Shown here: piece by piece, positions 53,507-62,359 of the stretch | How the letters are laid out: every line of letters begins with the position of its first letter | Position numbering within the stretch: the stretch's first letter is position 1 | NCBI GenBank assembly: GCA_902812405.1 | Contig: CADDZI010000001.1 | Coordinates: 1 to 64,000 of the forward strand | Direction: 5' to 3' | DNA: 64,000 nucleotides | From: a bacterium | GTDB lineage: Bacteria; Vulcanimicrobiota; Vulcanimicrobiia; Eremiobacterales; Eremiobacteraceae | Translations under genes and position numbers: made by a program | Notes under the pieces: generated by a model | Databases searched by the model: none | What the model was told of the DNA's origin: nothing | Seen by the model: the letters and a program-made list of their open reading frames with translations, nothing else

Positions 53507-55096
53507 ATGACCGGACGCGCAGCCGCCGAGCGTGTTGCCAGCCTCGTGATGTTCGGCTTCGAAGGAACGGAACCGGCAAGCATTCCGCGCGACCTCGCCG
53601 CCGAGTGCGGCGGCGTCATTCTTTTCCGCCGTAACATAAGGAGCGCCGACCAGCTGGTGCGCTTGACGGCCGCCCTGCGCGACATTCCGCGACCCGACGG
53701 CGCGCCGCTGATCATTGCGCTCGACCAAGAGGGCGGTCCGGTCTCACGCTTGGCCGAGATCGGGACGACGATACCTTCGGCAATGGCTTTAGGGGCGGCC
53801 GGCGATCTGCGCGTGACCGAGTTGATGTACGACATGACCGGGCGGGAACTGGCCGCACTTGGGGTCAACCTCAACCTCGCACCTGTTGCCGACGTCAACA
53901 ACAACCCGCGCAATCCGGGGATCGGCATCCGTTCTTTCGGGGACGATCCACTGGCCGTCGCGCGGCACGTGCGCGCCGCCGTACGCGGCCTCCACCGCGC
54001 CGGGATCGGCGCCACGGCCAAACACTTTCCCGGCAAGGGCGACGTCACGGTCGATGCCCACCTCGGCCTGCCCGAGAGCAACCGGACGCTGACGCAGCTC
54101 GAGGACGTCGAACTGGTTCCCTTCTCCGCCGCGATTGCGGAGGGTGTCGACGTCATCATGAGCGCCCACGTCGTGTACCGCCCGCTGGCCACGGGCGGCG
54201 AACCGGCGACGTTGAATCGCGCCCTGCTCAGCGGCGTGTTGCGCGAGCGCCTGCACTTCGAGGGTGTCGTCTGCACGGACTGCATGGAGATGCAGGCCAT
54301 CGCCGACCGCTACCATCCCGGGCAGGCAGCGGTGGCTGCGGCCCTCGCCGGCGCCGACCTCATCTTGTTTTCTCATTCCCGGGAGAAGGTGATCGCCGCG
54401 CGCGCCGCACTGCGAGATGCGGTGCTGGACGGACGCCTCTCGCCCGCAGCCGTCGAGCAGAGTCTCGAACGCATTGCAGCCTTGTCGCGGCGCCTGCACG
54501 ACCCGGGCGAACGGCCACCTCTGGACAGCGTCGGAAGCGCACAGCACCAGGCGGCCGCATTGGCTGCGGCGCGCCGCGCGGTGGTCGTCATCCGCGATCC
54601 CAAGGGTCTGCTGCCGTTGTCCCTGACGCGTGCCGAGCGGTTGCTGGTCGTCGAATTTGCGTCCGCTCAACCCGTCGTCGCAGTCGAAGACGGCCGCGGA
54701 ACGGTCCAGACAGCGCTGGGCCCGTGGATCGGTTCCGGCGGTCCGCGTCTGCACGAACAGGTGCGTTCGCTGGATCCGGCAGGCCACGAGTACAAACAAA
54801 TTCTCATGGCGGCCGGCGCGGCGCATGCGATTCTCGTCCTGACATGCCGCGCAACCGCCCATCCAGCGCAAGCCCGGGTTGTCGCCGATTTGGTCATGCT
54901 CGGCAAGCGTGTCATCGTCGTTGCCGGCCGGGAACCGTACGATGCGGTTGTCGTTCCCAAAGAGGCGACGGTTGTCGCCAGCTTCGGCGTGGACCCGCAT
55001 GCCATGCAGGCGACCGCAGACGTCATTATGGGCCGCGAACGGCCGGTGGGAACGCTGCCCGTTGTCCTCCCGGCAGATGCTCCGCTGCCGCCGTGA
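53507..55096 (+). CDS. nagZ: Beta-N-acetylhexosaminidase (NagZ, GH3)
   Basis: 529 aa. GH3 signatures: IIALDQEGGPVSRL, LGVNLNLAPVADVNNNPRNPGIGIRSFGDD, GATAKHFPGKGDVTVDAHLGLP (the K-H-F-P-G-H/K-G motif with the loop His) and VVCTDCMEMQAI with the catalytic Asp. It is longer than Gram-negative NagZ (about 340 aa) and keeps a C-terminal domain like Bacillus NagZ. It removes GlcNAc from muropeptides. It overlaps the next gene by 4 nt (GTGA). Confidence 0.93.
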   Translation: MTGRAAAERVASLVMFGFEGTEPASIPRDLAAECGGVILFRRNIRSADQLVRLTAALRDIPRPDGAPLIIALDQEGGPVSRLAEIGTTIPSAMALGAAGDLRVTELMYDMTGRELAALGVNLNLAPVADVNNNPRNPGIGIRSFGDDPLAVARHVRAAVRGLHRAGIGATAKHFPGKGDVTVDAHLGLPESNRTLTQLEDVELVPFSAAIAEGVDVIMSAHVVYRPLATGGEPATLNRALLSGVLRERLHFEGVVCTDCMEMQAIADRYHPGQAAVAAALAGADLILFSHSREKVIAARAALRDAVLDGRLSPAAVEQSLERIAALSRRLHDPGERPPLDSVGSAQHQAAALAAARRAVVVIRDPKGLLPLSLTRAERLLVVEFASAQPVVAVEDGRGTVQTALGPWIGSGGPRLHEQVRSLDPAGHEYKQILMAAGAAHAILVLTCRATAHPAQARVVADLVMLGKRVIVVAGREPYDAVVVPKEATVVASFGVDPHAMQATADVIMGRERPVGTLPVVLPADAPLPP

Positions 55097-56187
55097 CTTC
55101 GCAACCACACGTGCACATCGACGCCGGCCCGCGCCTTCCGCGAGCGCGGCGCATTCTGGCCCAAGCCCTGGGAAAAATCTTCGGAGCCGCGGTGCTGCAC
55201 GTCCGGCATGCCGGGGAGGTTATCTGCGAAGCGGCCTGGGGCAGCTACGTGCCGGACGGCGACACCGTCACGCCGGACGCCGTCTTCGACCTGGCGTCCT
55301 TAACCAAACTCTTTACCGGAACAGCGCTTCTGGCGCTCTTCGACAAGCGGCGGCTGTCTCTGGCCGATCCGCTAACCGCGGTTATCCCCGAGTTTGCGGG
55401 CCGCGATGTTCGCCGGGCGCGCGTCACCTTCGAGCATCTCCTCACGCACACGTCGGGTCTGCCGGCCCACATCAACATGCGAGACGAGCTGGGCGCGACA
55501 TCCGTCATCGCCCGCGTCTGCGCTACGCCCCTGCGTCGCGCTCCCGGAACGGGGATCGAGTACAGTGACTTGGGCTTCATGCTGCTGGGTGAGGCGATCG
55601 CGCGACTCACGTTGCGGCCTTTAGAAGCCGCCCTTGCGGACCTCGTCTGCCGGCCGCTGGGCGCCCCCGGGGTTAGCTATCGCCCGCCGGCGTCACTTGT
55701 GCCGCGCATCGTGTGCACGGAACGCGATCCGTGGCGCAACCGTCTGCTGCGCGGGGAAGTCCACGATGAGAATTGCTGGGCGATGGGCGGCGTTGCAGGC
55801 CATGCCGGATTGTTCGGGACCGCCGCGGACGTCGCGCGTCTTGCGGAGATGTATCGGCAGGGCGGCATTGCCGGGCGCCAGCGCGTCCTCGTGCGGGCGA
55901 CGGCGCAGGACGCGGTGCGGGAGCACGCGGCGGGTATCGAGGAACGGCGGGGTTTGGCATGGGCTCTTAAGGCATCCGACCACCACTCCTGCGGCCGGCA
56001 TCTCTCCGCGGCCTCCTTCGGGCATACCGGCTACACCGGAACGTCGGTCTGGGTGGATCCACAACGTGACCTAACCGTCGTCCTGCTGACCAACCGCGTT
56101 CTCATGAGCCGAGAGCCGGAACCGATTCGCAGCCTGCGGGCTGGAGTCCACGAGGCGGTCGTCGAGGACCTCCGCGCATGCGCGTGA
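55093..56187 (+). CDS. Beta-lactamase-fold serine hydrolase, AmiE-like
   Basis: 364 aa. SxxK motif FDLASLTKLF, YxN-equivalent YSDLGFML, and C-terminal GHTGYTGTSVWVDP in place of K-T-G. In Bacillus the nagZ neighbour AmiE (YbbE), of the same fold, cleaves N-acetylmuramyl-L-alanine bonds; by context this protein probably does the same. It overlaps nagZ by 4 nt and anmK by 10 nt. No signal peptide is visible, so it would act in the cytoplasm unless exported otherwise. Confidence 0.87.
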   Translation: MTSQPHVHIDAGPRLPRARRILAQALGKIFGAAVLHVRHAGEVICEAAWGSYVPDGDTVTPDAVFDLASLTKLFTGTALLALFDKRRLSLADPLTAVIPEFAGRDVRRARVTFEHLLTHTSGLPAHINMRDELGATSVIARVCATPLRRAPGTGIEYSDLGFMLLGEAIARLTLRPLEAALADLVCRPLGAPGVSYRPPASLVPRIVCTERDPWRNRLLRGEVHDENCWAMGGVAGHAGLFGTAADVARLAEMYRQGGIAGRQRVLVRATAQDAVREHAAGIEERRGLAWALKASDHHSCGRHLSAASFGHTGYTGTSVWVDPQRDLTVVLLTNRVLMSREPEPIRSLRAGVHEAVVEDLRACA

Positions 56188-57371
56188 TGGGGATTCTCTC
56201 CGGGACGTCCATGGACGGCATTGACGTCGCGGTCGTTGAGGTCGCGGGCGAGGACGGCACACCGGGTGTCCCGCCGTGCTTCTTTACGACGTCTCCCTAT
56301 CCGCGTGACCTGCGCGATGCTCTGGAGGGGGTCGCGCTCTCGGGACGCGAGGTCAGCGCGGGTACCCTGGCGTCCTTGAACGTCGCCGTCGGTGAGGCGT
56401 TTTCGGAGGCCGCGTGCCAGGCGTTGCGGGCGATTGACGGTGTCGAGCTGATTGGATCGCACGGTCAGACCATCGCGCACGACCCGTCGCCGCCGGCGGG
56501 CGGCGGGCGGCCGGCGACGCTTCAAATCGGCGAGCCGGCCGTGATCGCGCAACGCACAGGCCTCACGGTCGTCGCCAATTTTCGCAGCGCCGACGTGGCG
56601 GCGGGGGGACAAGGCGCACCCCTCGTGCCGCTCTTCGACTTCCTCACCTTGCGCAGCGAGCACGAGTCACGGGCCGTTTTGAACCTAGGGGGGATTGCCA
56701 ATCTGACTTTCTTGCCTGCCGGCTGCGCTGCGGAGCACGTCCGGGCCTTCGACACCGGACCGGCCAACATGCCCCTCGACGAGGCCGTGCGCTTTTTGTT
56801 TGAGGATGCCGGAGCCTACGATCGCGACGGCCGCATCGCGGCACAGGGCAGGATCAGTGAAGATCTGGTCATCCGCCTTCTCGCCGATCCATACTTTGCA
56901 CAGGAGCCTCCCAAGAGTGCGGGGGCCGAGCAATTCGGGCCTCAGTTCGTGGCGGAAGCGGTGCGTCTCGGGCGCGCTTTGGGGCTGGCGGCGGCGGACG
57001 TCGTCGCCTCTTTGACCGAGGTCAGTGCGCGCAGCGTCATCGCCGCCGTACCGGCGCAATGCGAGCGCCTTATTGTTTCCGGCGGAGGCACGCACAACCC
57101 GTTCCTCATGGGCAGGCTGGTCACGCACGCAGCGCGCTCTCATCCCCGGCTTGCCGTCGAAACGTCCGATCGACATGGCATCCCGGTGGATGCCAAGGAA
57201 GCGATGGCGTTTGCCGTCTTGGCCTATCGGACGCTCCACGGCCGTTGCGGTACACTGCCCGCAGCGACGGGTGCGAGAGAACCGGTCGTTGCGGGTACGA
57301 TTGTGCCCGGCAAAAATTATGCGCACCTCATGCGGGCGGTGTGGGATGCCGCGCCGCGGGAGGGCACATGA
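56178..57371 (+). CDS. anmK: Anhydro-N-acetylmuramic acid kinase
   Basis: 397 aa. It shows the signature MGILSGTSMDGIDVAVVEV at the N-terminus, GSHGQTIAHDP, the phosphate loop LNLGGIANLTFLP and the late VSGGGTHNPFLMGRL. It phosphorylates and hydrates 1,6-anhydroMurNAc to MurNAc-6-phosphate, the substrate of MurQ encoded 2 kb downstream. It is tightly packed between its neighbours with overlapping ends. Confidence 0.96.
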   Translation: MRVMGILSGTSMDGIDVAVVEVAGEDGTPGVPPCFFTTSPYPRDLRDALEGVALSGREVSAGTLASLNVAVGEAFSEAACQALRAIDGVELIGSHGQTIAHDPSPPAGGGRPATLQIGEPAVIAQRTGLTVVANFRSADVAAGGQGAPLVPLFDFLTLRSEHESRAVLNLGGIANLTFLPAGCAAEHVRAFDTGPANMPLDEAVRFLFEDAGAYDRDGRIAAQGRISEDLVIRLLADPYFAQEPPKSAGAEQFGPQFVAEAVRLGRALGLAAADVVASLTEVSARSVIAAVPAQCERLIVSGGGTHNPFLMGRLVTHAARSHPRLAVETSDRHGIPVDAKEAMAFAVLAYRTLHGRCGTLPAATGAREPVVAGTIVPGKNYAHLMRAVWDAAPREGT

Positions 57372-58285
57372 GAGCGATCGGTGTCGACGCCGGAGGGAGC
57401 AAGACCCTGGGCCTGCTCGTGGACCAAGACGGCCGGGTTCTCAGGCGCGTGTCCTGCGCGGGTGCCAATCCGCGATCCGTCGGCCGCGCGGTGTCCGCCA
57501 AGCGGCTGCGCGATGTGCTGACACAGCTTGTGCGCGCCGGCGGTGTGGATGCCGTGTGCATCGGCGCGGCGGGAACCGGGCGCCAGGAGGACCGAGACTT
57601 TGTCGAAAGCGTTGCCCGAACGGTCGTCCCCGCGAGCGCGGCCGTTGCCGTGTGCACGGACGCCGAGATTGCACTGAACGCGGGGACGACCGATCGTCCG
57701 GCGGTTGTCGTCGTGGCGGGCACGGGCAGCCTCGTCTACGGCGAGACGGCGGACGGCCGGCCAGTGCGCTGCGGCGGCCACGGCGCGCTGCTGGGCGACG
57801 GGTCGGGCGGTTACGATATCGGTTTGTCCGCCTTGCGCCGGTACGCCGACGTCCTGGATGGTCTTGTGCCCGGCAGCCGGCTGACCGATGACATCCTCGC
57901 CGAGCTCGGGCTGAGGACGCTTGACGCTTTGGTGGACTGGGTTGCCCGATGGCCGCCCGACGTGCACGCGATCGCCGATCTGGCTCCTCTGGTCGCGCAG
58001 GCAGCCCAAGCCGGCGATGCCGCAGCCAAAGACCTCATCGCCCGTGCCTGCGAGGACCTCGCACGCCGGGTCACGGCCGTCTGTTCGCGAGTGCGTACGC
58101 CGGCCCCGTTACCCGTCGTCTGCCACGGTGGTCTCTTCGACGGCGTGCCGGACCTGTTCACGACGGTACGCGCCAGTGCGCGTAAGACCGGTTCCGCAAC
58201 AATTGGCAGGCCGACCCTGGAACCCGCCCACGGGGCGGCGCTGAAGGCGCTTCGCCTCGCGCAGGCGTGCCGCAGCGGTTTATGA
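57368..58285 (+). CDS. BadF/BadG-type N-acetylhexosamine kinase
   Basis: 305-aa ASKHA kinase with phosphate-1 motif IGVDAGGSKTLGLLV, phosphate-2 VVAGTGSLVYG, GGHGALLGDGSGGYDIGLSALR and the adenosine motif VVCHGGLF. This is the GlcNAc kinase / MurK group; MurK phosphorylates both MurNAc and GlcNAc in peptidoglycan recycling. The ATGA overlap with anmK supports that role. Confidence 0.9.
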   Translation: MRAIGVDAGGSKTLGLLVDQDGRVLRRVSCAGANPRSVGRAVSAKRLRDVLTQLVRAGGVDAVCIGAAGTGRQEDRDFVESVARTVVPASAAVAVCTDAEIALNAGTTDRPAVVVVAGTGSLVYGETADGRPVRCGGHGALLGDGSGGYDIGLSALRRYADVLDGLVPGSRLTDDILAELGLRTLDALVDWVARWPPDVHAIADLAPLVAQAAQAGDAAAKDLIARACEDLARRVTAVCSRVRTPAPLPVVCHGGLFDGVPDLFTTVRASARKTGSATIGRPTLEPAHGAALKALRLAQACRSGL

Positions 58286-58509
58286 GCGCAGCCCGAACGC
58301 AGCTGACAAAACGTGCATCGCCCCGCGCAGGCGCACCGCCCGGGCGCCCGAACCCAGTGAATAAGCATCTGCGATGTGGCGTCGCAGCGCCAGCCGGAGA
58401 TCCCCAGTAGCCGCAAAAGTCGCCGCCGCGCCGCCATCCGAGCCTGCGGCTGGTTCGTTATGGTGCACGGATGGGCGCTTTTGGCCCACACAACTGTGAG
58501 GAGGGTTCA

Positions 58510-59154
58510 ATGAAGTTTACATACGGAGCCGTGGTCCTGGCGGCTGTCGCCGTTTTGACCGGTGCGGGCGTTGCGGGAGCAGCGCAAGCCGTGGATTACG
58601 GTAAAGATCACCCGATGAACGGAACGATGATGGGCCGCTTTGGAGGCCCCATCTACAACGGACCGCCGGCTCTTGCCGTCACCGCGTCACTCGTTGCCGC
58701 GGGCGGCGGGCCTGACGACTACTCGACGGCTACGGCCCTGACCAACATGGTCGGAGCAGATCTCGTCAAGGCTGAAGTGGCCAAGCTGAGCAAGCAGTAC
58801 GGCAGCGCGAAAGTCGGAGAATGGCTCAAGACCTTCGACTTCGCGGTCAAGGACGCGTTGAAGATCGCGACGGCCAAAGGCATCTCCCTGCCGGCCGGAA
58901 ATCTGTCTGGCAAGGAGCTTGCGGCCACGCTCGTCAAGGCGGGTACGGCATCCGACGGAACCTTTCAGATTGAATTCCTGCTGGATAAGGCAGTCTCGCA
59001 TCCGATCCACGTCCAGGTCATGAACGACATCGACAAGGAAGCGGGCCTCGGCCCCAGGGCGGACCTGGAATATCACCTGATCAGCAATCAGGCCTTCTAC
59101 GACCTGGCACAGGCGCTGGGAGACAAGGACGTGAAGCTGTCTCCGGTTCACTAA
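58510..59154 (+). CDS. Secreted protein of unknown function, 214 aa
   Basis: Signal peptide (YGAVVLAAVAVLTGAGVAGAAQA), then a mature domain of about 185 residues that looks helical (VKAEVAKLSKQYGSAKVGEWLKTFDFAVKDALKIA, LSGKELAATLVKAG) with an HPIHVQVMNDIDKEAGLG element. No family is recognised. GGAGG sits at the right distance before ATG 58510, and a strong terminator follows 40 nt after the stop, so it is a well-defined single transcript and perhaps highly expressed. Confidence 0.85.
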   Translation: MKFTYGAVVLAAVAVLTGAGVAGAAQAVDYGKDHPMNGTMMGRFGGPIYNGPPALAVTASLVAAGGGPDDYSTATALTNMVGADLVKAEVAKLSKQYGSAKVGEWLKTFDFAVKDALKIATAKGISLPAGNLSGKELAATLVKAGTASDGTFQIEFLLDKAVSHPIHVQVMNDIDKEAGLGPRADLEYHLISNQAFYDLAQALGDKDVKLSPVH

Positions 59155-59194
59155 ACCTGCAAGCCGCCTGAGGACGGCGCACGGCGAAGGAACA

Positions 59195-59227
59195 CGGGAG
59201 CGCGGGTCACCGCGCTCCCGTGTTTTT
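59195..59227 (+). terminator. Strong intrinsic terminator
   Basis: CGGGAGCGCGG pairs with CCGCGCTCCCG (11 bp, GTCA loop), followed by TGTTTTTC. It ends the transcript of the secreted 214-aa protein. Confidence 0.92.
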
Positions 59228-59361
59228 CGCCGCCGCCAGACTCTCGATATTGCAGAGGGCCTCTCCGGCGACGGCGGCAGACGTGCAGCGGCTGCACGCT
59301 TGCGCGCCTGAGGCCCCCGGCGGGCGCAAGAGTTCTGCCTGTCACACCGAAACGCGAGTGG

Positions 59362-60255
59362 GTGAGCGAGACCCGCCTTCCTCCAACGGAAGAACCCAAT
59401 CCGTCAACGCGCGGCCTAGACCGCCTGAACACGCTGGACCTCTTGCATCGCATCAATGACGAGGATCGCAAAGCGGCCTGGGCGGTCGAGCGCGAATTGG
59501 ACACCCTGGCGACGCTGGTCGATGCGGTCGCCGAGCGGCTGCGCGCCGGGGGGCGGCTGCACTACTTTGGAGCTGGCACGGCCGGCCGGCTCGGCGTTCT
59601 CGATGCGGCGGAAATTGAGCCGACGTACGCGGCACCCGGCGTCATCTGCGCGCACCTGGCCGGCGGCCCGACGGCATATCTGCGGGCGGTCGAGGGCGCG
59701 GAGGACGACGAAGATGCAGGGCGCCGCGAAGCGCTGGGCTGCGTGCGGTCTACCGACGCTGCCCTCGGCATCTCGGCCAGCGGCAATACCCCCTACGTCT
59801 GCGGCGCGATGCGCGGCGCGCGCGAGGCGGGCGCCCTCACCGCGTGTCTTGTCAACAACCCCTCCGGCAGGCTGGTGGAAATGGTTACGGTTGCGGTCGT
59901 GTTGCGCACGGGCCCTGAAGCGGTCGCGGGTTCGACGCGCATGAAGGCTGCATCCGCGCAGAAGATGTCTCTCACGCTGGTGAGCACGGCGCTCATGGTC
60001 AAGTTGGGTAAGGTCTACGATAACCTCATGGTGGACGTCGTCGCCTCCAACGCCAAATTGCGCGAGCGCGCGCTGCGTTTGACGTGCGCCTTGGCCGCAT
60101 GCGATCCGGATGCCGCCCGCGCGGCGCTCGCTGCCTGCGGCTACCGCGTCAAGACCGCGGTCATCATGCTGCGCCGCCGTCTCGACGCGCAGCAGGCCGA
60201 ACAGCTCCTTGCGGACTGCCACGGTGACCTGCGGGCTGCGGCCGGGCTGGCCTAA
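59362..60255 (+). CDS. murQ: N-acetylmuramic acid 6-phosphate etherase
   Basis: 297 aa. SIS-domain signatures: LHYFGAGTAGRLGVLDAAEIEPTY, the catalytic Glu in the AVEGAEDDEDAG region, LGISASGNTPYV and the conserved GPEAVAGSTRMKAASAQKM. MurQ splits D-lactate from MurNAc-6-phosphate to give GlcNAc-6-phosphate. It starts at GTG 59362. It is separated from anmK and the kinase by the secreted-protein gene and its terminator, so it has its own promoter. Confidence 0.95.
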   Translation: MSETRLPPTEEPNPSTRGLDRLNTLDLLHRINDEDRKAAWAVERELDTLATLVDAVAERLRAGGRLHYFGAGTAGRLGVLDAAEIEPTYAAPGVICAHLAGGPTAYLRAVEGAEDDEDAGRREALGCVRSTDAALGISASGNTPYVCGAMRGAREAGALTACLVNNPSGRLVEMVTVAVVLRTGPEAVAGSTRMKAASAQKMSLTLVSTALMVKLGKVYDNLMVDVVASNAKLRERALRLTCALAACDPDAARAALAACGYRVKTAVIMLRRRLDAQQAEQLLADCHGDLRAAAGLA

Positions 60256-60290
60256 GGACTGCAAGACAGACCGCGTCCCGACGCGGGCGG

Positions 60291-61415
60291 CTACGGAGAG
60301 CGGCGCGAAAAGAGCATGCTCGAGGACGTTAGGAGGAAGAGCCCGAGGATGGTCATCGCGGTGATCGAGGGCCACAACTCCGGCAGCCCGGCACCGCGCA
60401 GGACGATGCCGCGTACGATCTCGAGGAAATAGGTCAGCGGAATCGCGTAGCCCAGCCACTGCAGGACAGCTGGCATGAGGTCTCGCTCGAAGACAAACCC
60501 GGAGAGCAAAATGGAGGGCAGGGTGGCGGCGAAGGTCATGAGGAGCGCCTGGACCTGGTTGCGCGCGACGCTGCTGATGAGCAGCCCCAGTCCGAGCGCC
60601 GCAATGAGAAAGTCGGCCGCCAAGACCACCAAAAGTCCCACGCTGCCAGCAATGGGCACGCCGAAAATCCAGACCATCGCCGCCAGCACGGCAAAGAAGT
60701 CGACGACGCCGATGGCCGCGTAGGGCAAGACCTTGCCCAGCATGAGCCCGGTGACGCCGATCGGTGTCACGAGGAGCTGGTCGAGCGTGCCTGCCTCGCG
60801 CTCGCCGACGATGGAGAGTGCCATGAGGAAGACGGTGATGAGCTGCATGATGACGCCGACCAGACCCGGCACGAAGAAATTGGCGCTGCGCAGGCTCGGG
60901 TTGAAGAGCATGCGTGCCCGTACGTCGACGAGCGAGGGAACGACGGTAACCGGCGGCCCGAGTTCGGCGGAGAGCGCTCCCCCGATGGCAAGTGCGGCGG
61001 TGTACGCAGGCTGGGCGACGTTCGAATCCGACCCGTCGACCAAGACTTGCAGGGCGGCCCCCCTGCGGTTGGCGACGTCCGCGCTGAAGTGCGGCGGAAT
61101 GTCAAACGCAACCTTGACGTGGTTGCCGATGATGAGCCGGCGCAGCTCGGCCCGTGACGCTGCCTCGCGGACGAGGTCGAACTGGTTGGAGGCGCGCAGG
61201 GCATCCAGCACGCGGTACGAGACGGCCCCCCGATCTTCATTCAGGTACGCCGCAGCAACGTGTTCGACACGCAAATTGACGGCGTAGCCGAAGATGATCA
61301 GCTCGACGATGGGCAAGGCGAGCGCGAGGAAGAGCGTCGTGCGGTCGCGTGTGATGTGCACGAACTCCTTGTAGAGAACCGCCCCAAAGCCCGTCAGGTC
61401 GAAGCTGGCTCTCAC
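60291..61415 (-). CDS. ABC-2 type permease with periplasmic domain (YbhS/YhhJ-like)
   Basis: 374 aa. TM1 (TTLFLALALPIVELIIFGYAV) is followed by a periplasmic domain of about 140 residues and five helices toward the C-terminus (VGVIMQLITVFLMALSIVG, GVVDFFAVLAAMVWIFG, LLVVLAADFLIAALGLGLLI). This is the YbhS/YbhR permease type used in tripartite efflux. It is the last gene of an overlapping adaptor-ATPase-permease operon. Only one permease is present, so it would work as a homodimer. Confidence 0.92.
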   Translation of the reverse strand: MRASFDLTGFGAVLYKEFVHITRDRTTLFLALALPIVELIIFGYAVNLRVEHVAAAYLNEDRGAVSYRVLDALRASNQFDLVREAASRAELRRLIIGNHVKVAFDIPPHFSADVANRRGAALQVLVDGSDSNVAQPAYTAALAIGGALSAELGPPVTVVPSLVDVRARMLFNPSLRSANFFVPGLVGVIMQLITVFLMALSIVGEREAGTLDQLLVTPIGVTGLMLGKVLPYAAIGVVDFFAVLAAMVWIFGVPIAGSVGLLVVLAADFLIAALGLGLLISSVARNQVQALLMTFAATLPSILLSGFVFERDLMPAVLQWLGYAIPLTYFLEIVRGIVLRGAGLPELWPSITAMTILGLFLLTSSSMLFSRRSP

Positions 61416-62359
61416 GCTGCCGACCGGGCCCGCGTCAGAGCCACGAAGACGTCCTCGATGGACGGTTCGATGCGATCCAGGGCCTCGATGCTGCCGGCCG
61501 CGATCGCCAGATCGTTGTGCAGCCGGTCGGGTGGCACGGCCTCGTCGACCACGCAGTGCAAGTCGCGACCGAAGATGGTGACGTCGCGGACGTAGCCCAA
61601 GCGCTGAGCGGCGGCGAAGGCCGGCATGATGTTCTCGACCGTCACACGGTAGCGCACGGTCCCGGGCTGGGTGACGCCGGGCAGCTGGCGCAGAGCGGTC
61701 AGCGTTCCCCAGGCGACGAGCTCACCTTCATCAATGTACCCCAGCGCGGTGCACCGTTCGGCCTCGTCCATGTAGTGGGTCGTCACGAAGAGCGTCATGC
61801 CTCGGCTGGCAAGGCTGAAGAGCAGGTCCCACAGGTCGCGGCGGGCGACGGGATCGATACCGGCGGTAGGTTCGTCCAGGAAGACGACGCTCGGTTCGTG
61901 CAGCAGGGCGCAGGCCAGCGCCAGGCGCTGCTTCCAGCCGCCCGAGAGGTTGCCAGCGAGCTCGCCGGCGTAACGCCGGATGCCGGTGAGGGTCATGACG
62001 GCGTCGCTGCGCGCCCTGCGCCGTGAAGCTCCCAAGCTGTACGCGCGGCCGTAGAAGGTGAGGTTTTCGGCTACCGTGAGGTCGTTGTACAACGAGAACG
62101 ACTGCGACATGTACCCGATGCTGCGGCGCACCTCGCGGTCCTCGCGAACGACGTCGAAGCCGTTGACCATTGCCCGGCCCGCGGTCGGCGCCACGAGGCC
62201 GCACAGCATCTTGATCGTCGTTGACTTTCCGCTCCCGTTGGGTCCCAAGAAACCGAAGATGGAACCCGCAGCGATCTCGAGCGTCAGGTTGCGCACGACC
62301 TCGCGCTGTCCGTAGCGTTTGGTCAGACCCCGGGCGCAAATTGCCGGTGCGTCGCTCAC
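61412..62359 (-). CDS. ABC transporter ATP-binding protein (YbhF-like)
   Basis: 315 aa. Walker A GPNGSGKSTTIKMLCG, signature NLSGGWKQRLALACALLHEP, Walker B VVFLDEPTAGIDP and H-loop FVTTHYMDEAERC. The C-terminal 80 residues after residue 235 carry the regulatory extension found in drug-type ABC-2 ATPases. It overlaps both neighbours by 4 nt. It starts with GTG at 62359. Confidence 0.93.
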   Translation of the reverse strand: MSDAPAICARGLTKRYGQREVVRNLTLEIAAGSIFGFLGPNGSGKSTTIKMLCGLVAPTAGRAMVNGFDVVREDREVRRSIGYMSQSFSLYNDLTVAENLTFYGRAYSLGASRRRARSDAVMTLTGIRRYAGELAGNLSGGWKQRLALACALLHEPSVVFLDEPTAGIDPVARRDLWDLLFSLASRGMTLFVTTHYMDEAERCTALGYIDEGELVAWGTLTALRQLPGVTQPGTVRYRVTVENIMPAFAAAQRLGYVRDVTIFGRDLHCVVDEAVPPDRLHNDLAIAAGSIEALDRIEPSIEDVFVALTRARSAA

